Source of the DNA: JAXMAF01 sp046350555 | Lineage (GTDB): Bacteria > Planctomycetota > Phycisphaerae > Phycisphaerales > SM1A02 | Direction: 5' to 3' | Length of the DNA stretch: 64,000 nt | Assembly: GCA_046350555.1 (NCBI GenBank) | Contig: JAXMAF010000024.1 | Span: 17,853-81,852, forward strand | Part shown: one piece after another, positions 36,585-47,737 of the stretch | How the letters are laid out: each line of letters opens with the position of its first letter | Numbering within the stretch: the first letter of the stretch is position 1 | The notes under the pieces: generated by a model | The model's database searches: none | What the model saw: only the letters and a program-made list of their open reading frames with translations | What the model was told of the DNA's origin: nothing | Program-made: the position numbers and the translations under genes

Positions 36585-36790
36585 GTGCGGGCGTCGTTTG
36601 GTCTGTGGGGGCGTCGCCGGCTTCGGCTTGTGCGCCGGTCTGCGAGCATGCGTTCGCGGCGCTGAGGCGCGCAGGAGGGACCGGGAACCAGCGAGATTGC
36701 ACGGCGCCGAGATCCCGGGATGGCTTGAGGCAGCTTGCCGCCCCGTGCCGGGCAGCGCGCGGGCGCGAGCCGCGGCACTACGATCGCGCA

Positions 36791-37987
36791 ATGTCCCTCC
36801 AACGCCGACTCGTCCAGGCGATGCTCGTCCTGCTGGGTCTGGCGGCGATCGCCGGCGTCGGGACGATCTTCCTGAACAATGGAGAGTTCGTCGCCCGCGT
36901 CGCGGGCACGTTGGTCGTCGCGGCCGTCGCCATCGGCCTGGCCATTCCGGTGTCGCGCCGCCTGGAGCAGCAGGAGACGCGTTCCTCCGGCCTCTTTGCG
37001 CTGACCGCGATCGTCGTCGGCTTCTGCCTGGGGCTGACGTCGATCTGGATGGGCTTCCTTGGAGGCGGCGCCGAGGAAGAGATCTTCCTGACCACGCTCG
37101 CCTATGTGGCGTGCGCCATTCCGGCCGTGGTCTTCGTCTCGATGGCGCGCAGCGCGGTTGCGCGGCTGGCGGGATCCGTCGGTCTCGTCCTCGCCGTCGT
37201 GACGTTCGCGCTCTGGCTCATCGCGATCTGGGGCCGCCGGTTCGGCCTGGGCGCGAACGAGCTCGCCTCGACCGCGGGGATCGTCGGCGGCGTTGGCGTG
37301 CCGATCTGCGCATGCCTGGTCGGTCGTGTCGGTGATCGTCGCGGCTGGCGCTGGATCGGCGTCGTCGCAGGCGCCGTTGCGATCGCGCTCGGTCTCCACG
37401 GCGTGTGGGTCCGGCCGAGCGACGACTCGACGTGGTTCATGCAGGCGCTGATCGTCGCGGGCGCGGTCGCGGCGATGAACCTGCTGCTGCGGGCGCCGCT
37501 GCGGGGTGTGCACCGATGGGTCGTCTTCGCAACCGCCGCGGCCCTCGTCGCGACCGCCCTGAGCGCGACCGCCGCCAACGTGACGACCAACGGGTTCCGG
37601 AACCCTCACGTCGCGGACCTCTCGCTTCGACTCCTCGGCGCGGGCGCCATCGTCACGGCGTGCGGCATCCTCGCGATCGTCGTCATCGCGGCGTTCAACC
37701 GGCGCGCGCTGATCACCCAGTCGGCCCGGATCGACGAGATCCGCGAGCTCTCGCTCACGTGCCCGCGCTGCGGACGGAAGCAGCGGGCGACGTTTGGCGA
37801 GTCGCCATGCGCCGGCTGCGGACTCATCTTCCTCATCCGCGTCGCCGAGCCAAGGTGCCCGAAGTGCGACTATTCGCTGCTTGGCGTGCAGGCGAAGGTT
37901 TGCCCGGAGTGCGGCGAGCCGGTGCATGGAGCGCGATCGCCGATTGCCGCGGAGGCAGGTCGGCACGCCGACACCGGTCGAAGTTGA
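36791..37987 (+). CDS. Multi-pass membrane protein with C-terminal zinc ribbons
   Basis: 398 aa. About eight to nine hydrophobic segments run from residue 8 to about 305 (for example AMLVLLGLAAIAGVGTIFL, LVVAAVAIGLAIPV, SVGLVLAVVTFALWLIAIW). The cytoplasmic tail holds two or more zinc-ribbon knuckles: CPRCG (from 324) with CAGCG, and CPKCDYSLLG (from 356) with CPECGEP. The last pattern, CPKCDYSL then CPECG, is widespread in planctomycete membrane proteins. Role unknown; the ribbons may mediate protein or nucleic acid contact. No operon partner. Confidence 0.8.
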   Translation: MSLQRRLVQAMLVLLGLAAIAGVGTIFLNNGEFVARVAGTLVVAAVAIGLAIPVSRRLEQQETRSSGLFALTAIVVGFCLGLTSIWMGFLGGGAEEEIFLTTLAYVACAIPAVVFVSMARSAVARLAGSVGLVLAVVTFALWLIAIWGRRFGLGANELASTAGIVGGVGVPICACLVGRVGDRRGWRWIGVVAGAVAIALGLHGVWVRPSDDSTWFMQALIVAGAVAAMNLLLRAPLRGVHRWVVFATAAALVATALSATAANVTTNGFRNPHVADLSLRLLGAGAIVTACGILAIVVIAAFNRRALITQSARIDEIRELSLTCPRCGRKQRATFGESPCAGCGLIFLIRVAEPRCPKCDYSLLGVQAKVCPECGEPVHGARSPIAAEAGRHADTGRS

Positions 37988-38037
37988 TCGGCGCCGCCGT
38001 GTGCCAACGGTGGAGCGAAGCGACACCGGTGCTTCGT

Positions 38038-38055
38038 GCGTGCGTGCACGCACGC
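38038..38055. repeat. 18-bp perfect palindrome
   Basis: GCGTGCGTGCACGCACGC, centred in the 280-nt gap before the dienelactone hydrolase gene. It shares the TGCACGCA core with the hairpin at 36553, suggesting a weakly conserved element on both sides of the zinc-ribbon gene. Confidence 0.5.
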
Positions 38056-38267
38056 CTGGTCGCGTGCGATGCCGTGCGGGGTCGAACGGCCGATGGCGTC
38101 ACGATCTCCCGTGTGCCATGCGACCCCCAACCCGTCGCTGCGCTCCGGACTCGTCCGGGTTCGTCCTGACTCGTGCAAGTTCGTCATGGCACGCCGCGGA
38201 ATCTGTCACGCACCCCGTCGCGCACGCGACGCTGGCATCGCGATGCACGGCGCGCGACAATCTCCGC

Positions 38268-39239
38268 ATGCCGCTCCTTCCAACGCTTCTCGTTCCGATG
38301 CTGCTCGCGTTCGCACCGCAGTCGGTGGCCACGCCCGCTCCCACGCAGGCGTTTCCCCCTGACGCCGAGCATGCGGCGGAGGCGCTCAAGAACTCGCCGC
38401 GACACGGCGAGTGGGTCGAGGTGCCGATGCCGAAGGCCACCGTCGCGCCCGCCGCGCCGAAGCCGGATGCGAAGCCGGGCGACGCGCCGCCTGCGGCATC
38501 ATCACCATCCGCATCGCCACCAGCGGCACCATCCGGATCATCACCCGACGGCAAGCCCGAGACGATCAAGACCTGGGTCGTCTATCCCGAGCGCAAGGAC
38601 GCCGCGCCGGTCGTGCTGGTCATTCACGAGATCTTCGGGATGACCGACTGGGTGCGCGGCGTCGCCGATGCGCTCGCTGCGGAAGGGTTCATCGCGATCG
38701 CGCCGGACCTTCTCTCCGGCAAGGGTCCCAACGGCGGCGGAACCGACTCGTTCCAGGGCGACAAGGCGCGCGAGGCGGTGGGAGCGCTCTCGCCGCAGGA
38801 GGTCGCACGCCGGCTCGACGCCGTGCGTGCCTACGCGCTCGCCCTGCCCTCGGCCAGGCCGGCGTCCGCGTGCATCGGCTTCTGCTGGGGCGGCAGCACG
38901 AGCTTCGCGTACGCCGCGGCGCAGCCCGATCTCAAGGGCGCGATCGTCTACTACGGCACCGCGCCGACCGACAAGGCGGTGCTCGGCCGCATCGCGTGTC
39001 CGGTGACGGGCTTCTACGGCGGCGACGATGCCCGCGTGACATCGACGATCGAAGCGACCGCCACGGCGATGCGCGAGCTCGGCAAGTCGTTCACGTCGAA
39101 GGTGTACAACGGCGCCGGCCACGGCTTCCTGCGCCAGCAGACGGGGCGCGACGGCGCCAACCTCGCCGCCGCGCGCGACGCGTGGTCGGAGTCGATCGCA
39201 TTCCTCAAGCGGCAGATCGAGAAGGGGGGGAGTCGGTAG
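38268..39239 (+). CDS. Secreted dienelactone hydrolase family protein
   Basis: 323 aa. A signal peptide (LLPTLLVPMLLAFAPQSVA) is followed by an Ala/Pro/Ser-rich linker (about residues 65-100) and an alpha/beta hydrolase domain. The DLH-type catalytic triad is visible: Cys206 in GFCWGG, Asp253 in GGDDARV and His285 in GAGHGF. HEIFGMTDWVRGVADALA and PDLLSGKGPNGGG are typical family motifs. Likely a periplasmic hydrolase of lactones or esters; natural substrate unknown. A repeat family A element follows directly. Confidence 0.88.
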   Translation: MPLLPTLLVPMLLAFAPQSVATPAPTQAFPPDAEHAAEALKNSPRHGEWVEVPMPKATVAPAAPKPDAKPGDAPPAASSPSASPPAAPSGSSPDGKPETIKTWVVYPERKDAAPVVLVIHEIFGMTDWVRGVADALAAEGFIAIAPDLLSGKGPNGGGTDSFQGDKAREAVGALSPQEVARRLDAVRAYALALPSARPASACIGFCWGGSTSFAYAAAQPDLKGAIVYYGTAPTDKAVLGRIACPVTGFYGGDDARVTSTIEATATAMRELGKSFTSKVYNGAGHGFLRQQTGRDGANLAAARDAWSESIAFLKRQIEKGGSR

Positions 39240-39296
39240 CCAGCGTGAATTTGCGCGATGGAGTGGGGGCGGGGTGGGAGTCGGGAGCTTGGAAGC

Positions 39297-39443
39297 AGGA
39301 ATCGGGAATTAGGAATCAGGAGTCGGGGACCCCGTCCTTGGTCGAAGGGGCAGCGCTTGCGCGCCGACCCGGGTGTCGGCGCGCAAGCGACGACATGTCC
39401 GTGCAACCGGGTCCCCGACTCCTGATTCCTGATTCCTAATTCC
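39297..39443. repeat. Repeat family A, complete element with inverted arms and 15-bp inner hairpin
   Basis: Left arm (39297-39334) carries AGGAATCAGGAGTCGGGGAC; right arm (39409-39443) is its inverted counterpart, containing GTCCCCGACTCCTGATTCC. Between them CGCTTGCGCGCCGAC (39354-39368) and GTCGGCGCGCAAGCG (39375-39389) form a perfect 15-bp stem with a 6-nt loop. Structure is MITE- or REP-like; no coding capacity. Confidence 0.8.
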
Positions 39444-39612
39444 TAACGCCGCACGCCCATCCCGCGGACACACCTCGGGTGTCGCATCAGAACATCACCT
39501 GCGCCTGCAACCCTTCCGCTTGCCTTGGCCTGCCATCGAGAGCCCCTTTCTCGGGGCCGTGTGGCCCTTGAAGTCTCTCATAACGGGGGACCCCTTCTTG
39601 GGGGGCAGGTCA

Positions 39613-39645
39613 GGGTGGGGCGCGAGAGTCAACTTGGACGCGCAT
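39613..39645 (+). repeat. Dispersed repeat family B, partial copy 2
   Basis: GGGTGGGGCGCGAGAGTCAA followed by CTTGGACGCG matches the right end of copies 1 and 4. The left part is too diverged to trace except for GACCCCTT at 39589. Opposite in orientation to copy 3 at 40620. Confidence 0.6.
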
Positions 39646-39692
39646 CAGGCATACGATCCCACAACATCGCACGTCGTCGCTACCGAACAATC

Positions 39693-39908
39693 ATGGACTC
39701 GGTCGGAACGCCTTCTGTCAGTCGCAGCGCGGTGCGCGAAGCCGTGATCGCAGTCATGGCCGAGCAGCGCGAGGCCGTGAATCTCCGACAGGCAGGCCAC
39801 GCGACGAAGACCAAGACGACCCAGACCCAGCCCCAGACCCAGACCAAGAGCCATGGGGTGCGCACGGTGCGTGCCGCGTCAGGTCGCCGTTCGTCGCGCG
39901 GCCGATAG
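39693..39908 (+). CDS. Possible small basic protein, low confidence
   Basis: 71 aa from the ATG at 39693. The first part (SRSAVREAVIAVMAEQREAV) could be a helix; the rest is Lys/Thr/Gln low complexity (TKTTQTQPQTQTK) and a basic end. No ribosome site or family. It directly precedes the broken gene at 39942 by 33 nt, so it may be a companion gene or simply open frame. Confidence 0.25.
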   Translation: MDSVGTPSVSRSAVREAVIAVMAEQREAVNLRQAGHATKTKTTQTQPQTQTKSHGVRTVRAASGRRSSRGR

Positions 39909-39941
39909 ACCAAGGCTTCTTGTCTGGCGGGGGTGCGGCGC

Positions 39942-40574
39942 ATGCGAAGTCCGGGGTACCACAAGTGTGTCTTTGTCAACTGTCCGTTCGACGGCGAGTA
40001 CCTGCCGTTGTTCGAGGCGATCGTCTTCGCCGTGCATGATTGCGGATTCGTGGCACGCTGCGGGCACGAGGAGCCCGACAGCGGGACTCCCAGGATCAAG
40101 AGGATTGTCGATCTCATTCGGCGGTGTCGTTTCGGCATCCACGACCTTTCACGCACCACGCTCGATCCGGTCCACCACCTGCCTCGTTTCAACATGCCGC
40201 TGGAGCTCGGGTTGTTCCTTGGGGCGAAGCACTTCGGGACAGGCACAAATCGAAACAGGATGAGCTTGGTGCTCGATGTCGACCGCTATCGCTATTAGAA
40301 GTTCTGCTCCGACATCGCCGGACAGGATCCGGCAGAACATCGCGGCGAGCCACTCGCGGCCATTGCCGTCGTGCGCAATTGGCTGCGCGGCTACACGCGC
40401 ACGGCGATTCCAGGTGGATCGCTCATGGGGCGGCGGTTTCAACTGTTTGAGAGCACATTGCCGGCGATTTGCGCCAAGCTGTCGCTGAACCGACGGGAGC
40501 TCACGTTCTCCGACCTTGCCCTGTGCGTCGCCACGTGGCTCAAGGAGAACCCGCGTCCAACACCGATGGATTGA
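39942..40574 (+). pseudogene. Conserved hypothetical 'VFVNCPFDGEY' family gene interrupted by an in-frame amber codon
   Basis: Frame from the ATG at 39942 (or GTG at 39933) to the TGA at 40574, broken once by TAG at 40296-40298. Before it: CVFVNCPFDGEYLPLFEAIV, VARCGHEE, FGIHDLSRTTLD, LPRFNMPLELGLFLGAKHFG, then YRY. After it, in the same frame: KFCSDIAGQDPAEHRGEP, WLRGYTRTAIPGGS and FESTLPAICAKLSLN. I recall the family as a single protein of about 190-210 residues reading YRYQKF at this point, so CAG to TAG is the simplest change. TAG is an ordinary stop elsewhere here (ftsI, LysM gene). Family function is unknown; the fold has been thought nucleotide-binding or deoxyribosyltransferase-like, uncertain. 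Bracketed by inverted copies of repeat B. Confidence 0.7.
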
Positions 40575-40619
40575 ACTCGGCCCTGCCCTCCACACCATCG
40601 TCGAGGTCGCGCATCTGCG

Positions 40620-40729
40620 TCGCAGTGGTTCTCTCGCCCCATCGCGATCCGATCCCGCCCCGAGATGCCGCTGTGGGCAAGACGGACCGAGCGCATGCAG
40701 CCCTACTTGACTCCGCATCAGACGGCTGA
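40620..40729 (-). repeat. Dispersed repeat family B, copy 3
   Basis: On the minus strand it reads TCTGATGCGGAGTCAAGTAG, then GCATGCGCTCGGTCC, CTTGCCCACAGCGGCATCTC and GGGGCGAGAGAACCACTG. Recognisable but diverged from copies 1 and 4. It lies between the amber-interrupted gene and gcvP. Confidence 0.65.
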
Positions 40730-40734
40730 AACTC

Positions 40735-43764
<3,030 letters not shown>

Positions 43765-43805
43765 TGGGAGGGTCGGGTGGACGTGGGAAGAAAGACGAAA
43801 CGATA

Positions 43806-43834
43806 GGGGCGGTCGGCCTCGTGCCGACCGCCCC
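43806..43834 (-). terminator. Terminator after pstB
   Basis: On the minus strand GGGGCGGTCGGC, loop ACGAG, GCCGACCGCCCC, then TATCGTTTCGTCTTTC. A 12-bp perfect stem with a T-rich tail that closes the pst operon ahead of gcvP. Confidence 0.85.
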
Positions 43835-43855
43835 TTCCTGCAAGCGCAGGAGCGC

Positions 43856-44635
43856 TCACGCCGCGGGACGGATCGCCAGCTCGAACCGTCCGGCCCACGG
43901 ACCGCCGGGGTCGAGCACCTCGTCCGCGGCGCCGACCGTGGCCACGACTCCGCCCCGGCCGGCCGCGGTGTCGCGCTCCAGCACCGCGACCTCGTCCGAG
44001 ACGGCGCGGGCCAGCTCGATCGAGTGGGTGACGATCACGACCAGCCGCGACTTGCCGAGCGCCACGGCGACATCCGCGATGCGGCTTGCGGCCTCGCCAT
44101 CGAGCGCCGAGGTCGGCTCGTCCATGAGCAGCACCTGCGGGTCGAGGGCGATGGCGCGGGCGATCGCGAGCCGCTGCTGCTGCCCTCCCGACAGCCGGCG
44201 GGCCTCGCCGCGACGGCAATCGACCTCGTCGAGCAGTCCGACCGATCCGAGGGCGCGCAGCGCCGCCGAGCGCCGCGCCGCCGCACCGACGATCGCCCGC
44301 GACGCACGAACGGCATGCCGAAGCGCGAACTCGACGTTCTCGACCGCGGTGCCCTTGAAGATCACCGGCGACTGGAGTACCAGCCCCACGCGCTGCCGCA
44401 GCTCGGTCGGGTCGATGGCGAAGACGCTCGACCCGTCGAGCAGGATGTCGCCGTCGTGGCGCCAGCCATCGCGGTGGTCGAGCAGCCGCGTCGCCGCGCG
44501 AAGCAGCGTGCTCTTCCCGCAGCCCGACGGGCCGAGGATCGACGTCACGCCCGGGCCCGCGAACGAGAGCGTCACGTCGCCGAGCACGGGGCTCGGGCCA
44601 TTTCGAAGGGAGAACGACCGGAAAGCGAGGTTCAT
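43856..44635 (-). CDS. pstB: Phosphate ABC transporter ATPase
   Basis: 259 aa. Walker A GPSGCGKSTLL, Q-loop VLQSPVIFKG, signature LSGGQQQRLAIARA, Walker B VLLMDEPTSALD and switch His in VIVTHS. Order behind two permease genes and a binding-protein gene identifies it as PstB. Its ATG overlaps the pstA stop as ATGA, so the two are co-translated. Last gene of the operon, followed by a terminator. Confidence 0.9.
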   Translation of the reverse strand: MNLAFRSFSLRNGPSPVLGDVTLSFAGPGVTSILGPSGCGKSTLLRAATRLLDHRDGWRHDGDILLDGSSVFAIDPTELRQRVGLVLQSPVIFKGTAVENVEFALRHAVRASRAIVGAAARRSAALRALGSVGLLDEVDCRRGEARRLSGGQQQRLAIARAIALDPQVLLMDEPTSALDGEAASRIADVAVALGKSRLVVIVTHSIELARAVSDEVAVLERDTAAGRGGVVATVGAADEVLDPGGPWAGRFELAIRPAA

Positions 44636-45441
44636 GAGAGTCTCCGGAGCAGGGCCTCGACGAGGCCCATGAGGATCTGAATGACGAGCGTGAGGACGAG
44701 GAGCGTGGCGGCCGCCGCGCACGCCGCGGGCAACGCACCGGGAACGACCTGGACCAGCGCATAGACGTGCACCGCGAGCGTCGCGCCATCGGCGCCGAGC
44801 GACGTCGCCCAGCCGGTCGCGAAGCCCGCCGTCAGCACAAGCGCGGCGGCATCGCCCACACCGCGCTGCACCGTCGTGCCGAAGCTGGTGACCATCGCGG
44901 GCGCCGCCGCCGGAATCACCCGCAGCACAAGGCATTGCCAGCGGGAGAGCCCGAGCGAGAGGCACTGCTCGCGGCACGCCGCGGGAACGCCCTGAAGCGC
45001 CGCGATGAAGCCCAGCGCCGCCCCCGGCGCGAGCATCGCCGCGAGCGTGAGGATGCCAGTCATCCGGCTCACCCCCATTCCCAGCAGGTCGGCGAGCACC
45101 GCGCCGCAGGCGAGGCCCCACACGATCGCCGGCACGCCGGCGCCGATGCGCAGCACGTCGGCGATGCGCCGGCCCGCGCGGCTGCGCGACGCGACGATCT
45201 CCGTCACGACGATCGCCGCCGCGAGCGCGAGGGGAACGGCAAGCGCCGTGCCCAACCCGACCACCTGCACCGTCGTCCAGAGCACGGGCAGCACGCCGCC
45301 GCGCCGTCCTTGATCGAGCGGTGCGGCGAGCAGGTAGTCGATCCCGAGCAACGGCCATCCACGGCGCACGAGGTCGACGAGAATCGCGGCCACCACGACG
45401 ACCAGTCCCGCGAGACATGCCTTGCAGAGAATCCGCAGCAT
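44632..45441 (-). CDS. pstA: Phosphate ABC transporter permease PstA
   Basis: 269 aa with about six membrane segments (LAGLVVVVAAILVDLV, ALAVPLALAAAIVVTEIV and others) and the permease coupling region GFIAALQGVPAACREQCLSLGLSRWQ. It starts 3 nt after the pstC stop and overlaps pstB by 4 nt. Shorter loops than enterobacterial PstA, but order and fold are clear. With PstC it forms the phosphate channel. Confidence 0.87.
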   Translation of the reverse strand: MLRILCKACLAGLVVVVAAILVDLVRRGWPLLGIDYLLAAPLDQGRRGGVLPVLWTTVQVVGLGTALAVPLALAAAIVVTEIVASRSRAGRRIADVLRIGAGVPAIVWGLACGAVLADLLGMGVSRMTGILTLAAMLAPGAALGFIAALQGVPAACREQCLSLGLSRWQCLVLRVIPAAAPAMVTSFGTTVQRGVGDAAALVLTAGFATGWATSLGADGATLAVHVYALVQVVPGALPAACAAAATLLVLTLVIQILMGLVEALLRRLS

Positions 45442-45444
45442 CGT

Positions 45445-46269
45445 TCAACTCCTTTCGGCAAGGCGACCGCCGACTGCGCCGGCGACGCCGATGGCGAGGG
45501 ACATGAGCAGCGCCACGACGAAGAGGGCGCTGCGGTGCACACCGACGGCTGGATCGACCTCGAGCACGAGGGTCGAGGCGAGCGTGCGGATCGGCGTGGT
45601 CGGGTCGAACGGGAAGTTCGCGATGTTGCCGGCGACCATCGAGACCGCCACCGCCTCGCCGAGCGCCCGGCAGGCGGCGAGCGTCGCGGCGCCGACGAGC
45701 CACGGCCGCACGGCCCGCAGCGCGAGCCGGAAGACCAGCGCCTCGTCGGTCAGCCCGAGCACGCGGCCGTTGTCGAAGAGCGCCGGCGGCAGGTCGCGCA
45801 GCGCCGCGACCGCGAGCCACGCAAAGGTCGGCACGATCATGAGTGCCAGGACCAGCCCCGCGGAGAGCAGCGAGTAGCCCGCGAGGGGCACGATCCACGC
45901 GATCCCCACGAGGCCGACGACGACCGTCGGAAGGCCAGCGAGGGCGCCGATGGCCAGCTCGCCGGCACGACGCAGGCGCGGACCGGCGAAGAACGCCAGC
46001 GAGAGCGCCGCGCCGAGGCCGATCGGCACCGCGACGACCACGGCCCGCGCGGTCGTCGCCAGCGTGCCCAGCACGAGCGCCGCGCCGCCGAACCGCCCGT
46101 CCGTTGGCAGCCAGGCGCGGTCGGTGGCGAACGCGACGTTGACGTTCACGATCGCTGGCCACGCGCTTCGAGCGCAATAGGCCAGCAGGACGATGACGGC
46201 GAGCGGTGCGAGCGCACCGATCGCCAGCGTCGCGCACCACGGCGCGACGGCACGAAGACGGAAGGACAT
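45445..46269 (-). CDS. pstC: Phosphate ABC transporter permease PstC
   Basis: 274 aa from the ATG at 46269, preceded by AGGAGG at 8 nt. About six membrane segments, with the coupling loop DLPPALFDNGRVLGLTDEALVFRL and ACRALGEAVAVSMVAGN, the last a strong PstC signature (GEAxAVxMVxGN). A longer frame starts upstream but lacks a ribosome site. Second gene after pstS, with a hairpin between them. Confidence 0.9.
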   Translation of the reverse strand: MSFRLRAVAPWCATLAIGALAPLAVIVLLAYCARSAWPAIVNVNVAFATDRAWLPTDGRFGGAALVLGTLATTARAVVVAVPIGLGAALSLAFFAGPRLRRAGELAIGALAGLPTVVVGLVGIAWIVPLAGYSLLSAGLVLALMIVPTFAWLAVAALRDLPPALFDNGRVLGLTDEALVFRLALRAVRPWLVGAATLAACRALGEAVAVSMVAGNIANFPFDPTTPIRTLASTLVLEVDPAVGVHRSALFVVALLMSLAIGVAGAVGGRLAERS

Positions 46270-46354
46270 GGATGAACCTCCTGGCGCGGGAGTCGACGTG
46301 AACTCCTCGCGACCGCGCGGACCGACCCTCCATCGGGCGGAGACGCGCAAGCAG

Positions 46355-46396
46355 ACGGGCCCGGCGTCGCGCGGTCGCGCGAGTCGCCGGGCCCGT
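46355..46396. promoter_or_regulatory. Long hairpin between pstS and pstC
   Basis: ACGGGCCCGGCG (46355-46366) pairs with CGCCGGGCCCGT (46385-46396); inside, TCGCGCG and CGCGCGA pair again. No T-run. Placed 60 nt after the pstS stop, it may stabilise pstS mRNA or reduce read-through so that binding protein exceeds permease. Confidence 0.6.
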
Positions 46397-46456
46397 GTTG
46401 GTGGATGAAGCGTCGGGGAAGAAGATGTGAAGGCAAGGGCGCGTCCGGTCGCCGAG

Positions 46457-47371
46457 CTAATCGACGGGCACGAACCCGCACGCGCGAATCGTCTCTCGAC
46501 CGCGTTCGCTCTCGAAGTAGTCGAGCAGCACCTTCGCCCACCCTGCGGGCTCGTCCCGGCTCACGAAGAGGAGCGGACGGATCATCGGCCACGATCCGTC
46601 CGCGACGGACGCGACGCTCGGCGTCTTCCCATCCAGCGGAACGAGCCGGATGGGCAGGCCCGAGGCCAGGGCCTGCTGCGATTCGCCCAGCGAGACGTAC
46701 CCGATCGCGTCGGGCGACTCCGACACGGTGGCGAGCACCACCGCGTTGTTGCCGGCGATGACCGATGGCCGCAGCGCCGCGCGGGCGATCCCCGTGTGGG
46801 CGAGGAAGACCTCGAGCGTCGCGTGACCCTCGGCCTTGCTCACCGCGATGATCCTGCGGTCGCGGGCCGCGGCGCCCGGCTCGACCCCGAGCTCTTTCCA
46901 GGAGCCGATCTCGCCGAGGTAGATGCGGCGCAACTGCTCCGTCGTCAGTCCCGACAGCGGGTTGGACGCGTGCACCACGATCGCCACGCCGTCGTGGGCG
47001 ACCGTGAACTGCCGAAGGTGCGCGGCCTCGTCGGCGGTGAGGTCGCGGGCGACCGCGCCGAGGTCGTTGATGCCTTCGAGCGTGTCGCTGATGCCCTTGG
47101 TCGATCCGCCGAGGCGAACGGAGACACTGAGCTCCGGATGCTCCCGCTTGAGATCGTCGCCGGCGCGATCGAGGATCGGCGCCAACGTGCTGGCGCCGGT
47201 CACCGTGAGCTGCTCGCCGCGCGTTCCGCAGGCGGTGAGCATGACGAGGACGTAGAGGACGAAGAAGCCAATTGCGACGAGACGAAGGAGTGTGACCGGG
47301 TGGATCGCGGGAACGGTCACGACGTGGATGGCGCGACGAAGGCGCGGCCATCGTTGAAACGAGCGGTTCAT
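46457..47371 (-). CDS. pstS: Phosphate-binding lipoprotein PstS
   Basis: 304 aa from the ATG at 47371, with AGGAG upstream. A long basic leader and hydrophobic segment (LVAIGFFVLYVLVMLTAC) end in the lipobox LTAC with Cys48, so it is a lipoprotein. Binding-fold motifs: LTVTGASTLAPI, VRLGGSTKGISD, DGVAIVVHASNPLSGL, IYLGEIGSWKELG and SPDAIGYVSLGES, all typical of PstS. It captures phosphate and delivers it to PstC/PstA. First gene of pstSCAB. No phoU, phoB or phoR is seen. Confidence 0.9.
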   Translation of the reverse strand: MNRSFQRWPRLRRAIHVVTVPAIHPVTLLRLVAIGFFVLYVLVMLTACGTRGEQLTVTGASTLAPILDRAGDDLKREHPELSVSVRLGGSTKGISDTLEGINDLGAVARDLTADEAAHLRQFTVAHDGVAIVVHASNPLSGLTTEQLRRIYLGEIGSWKELGVEPGAAARDRRIIAVSKAEGHATLEVFLAHTGIARAALRPSVIAGNNAVVLATVSESPDAIGYVSLGESQQALASGLPIRLVPLDGKTPSVASVADGSWPMIRPLLFVSRDEPAGWAKVLLDYFESERGRETIRACGFVPVD

Positions 47372-47737
47372 GACGAACTCCTGTGCGCGCACCGATCGCG
47401 CCGCGATCGCCAGTCGGCGATCACGCGCCCAACCAGCGCGCTCTTCCAGAAACGGTTCGGACCTGAACGATCGCGGGCGGTTCGTGCAGCCGTCGTGTCG
47501 GGAGGAACCCATCACGACGCCGACGTCGACACCGCCCGGCGATCGATCCGACCCGCGACGCCCGTCACCTCCGTGACGTCCGTCGCAGCCGAAGGACACG
47601 CGGTCCATCCCCGTGTCCGGCGGGGCTGCTGGTTCCGGTCAACCGGACCGAGCAGGCCTGCCTCTGGAGAGAAAGCAGGTCTCGCGGTCCAATTTCCCGG
47701 CGCTCGGCGAGTTTTTTCCGTGGGGCGGCGAGCGTGC
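47372..47737. other. Intergenic region upstream of pstS
   Basis: 366 nt, presumably with the pst promoter. No Pho-box-like pair of direct repeats could be made out in this GC-rich sequence. An imperfect hairpin (CTGCTGGTTCCGG with CCGGACCGAGCAG, about 47629-47658) lies downstream of the sigma factor gene. No gene seen. Confidence 0.4.

Noticed and set aside
40296..40298. TAG recoded as an amino acid in this genome
   Set aside because: TAG is used as a normal stop in ftsI, the LysM gene, the dienelactone hydrolase and the second FGE gene.
43765..43805. Glycine riboswitch ahead of gcvP
   Set aside because: Only about 40 nt lie between the pstB terminator and the gcvP start, far too short for the aptamer.
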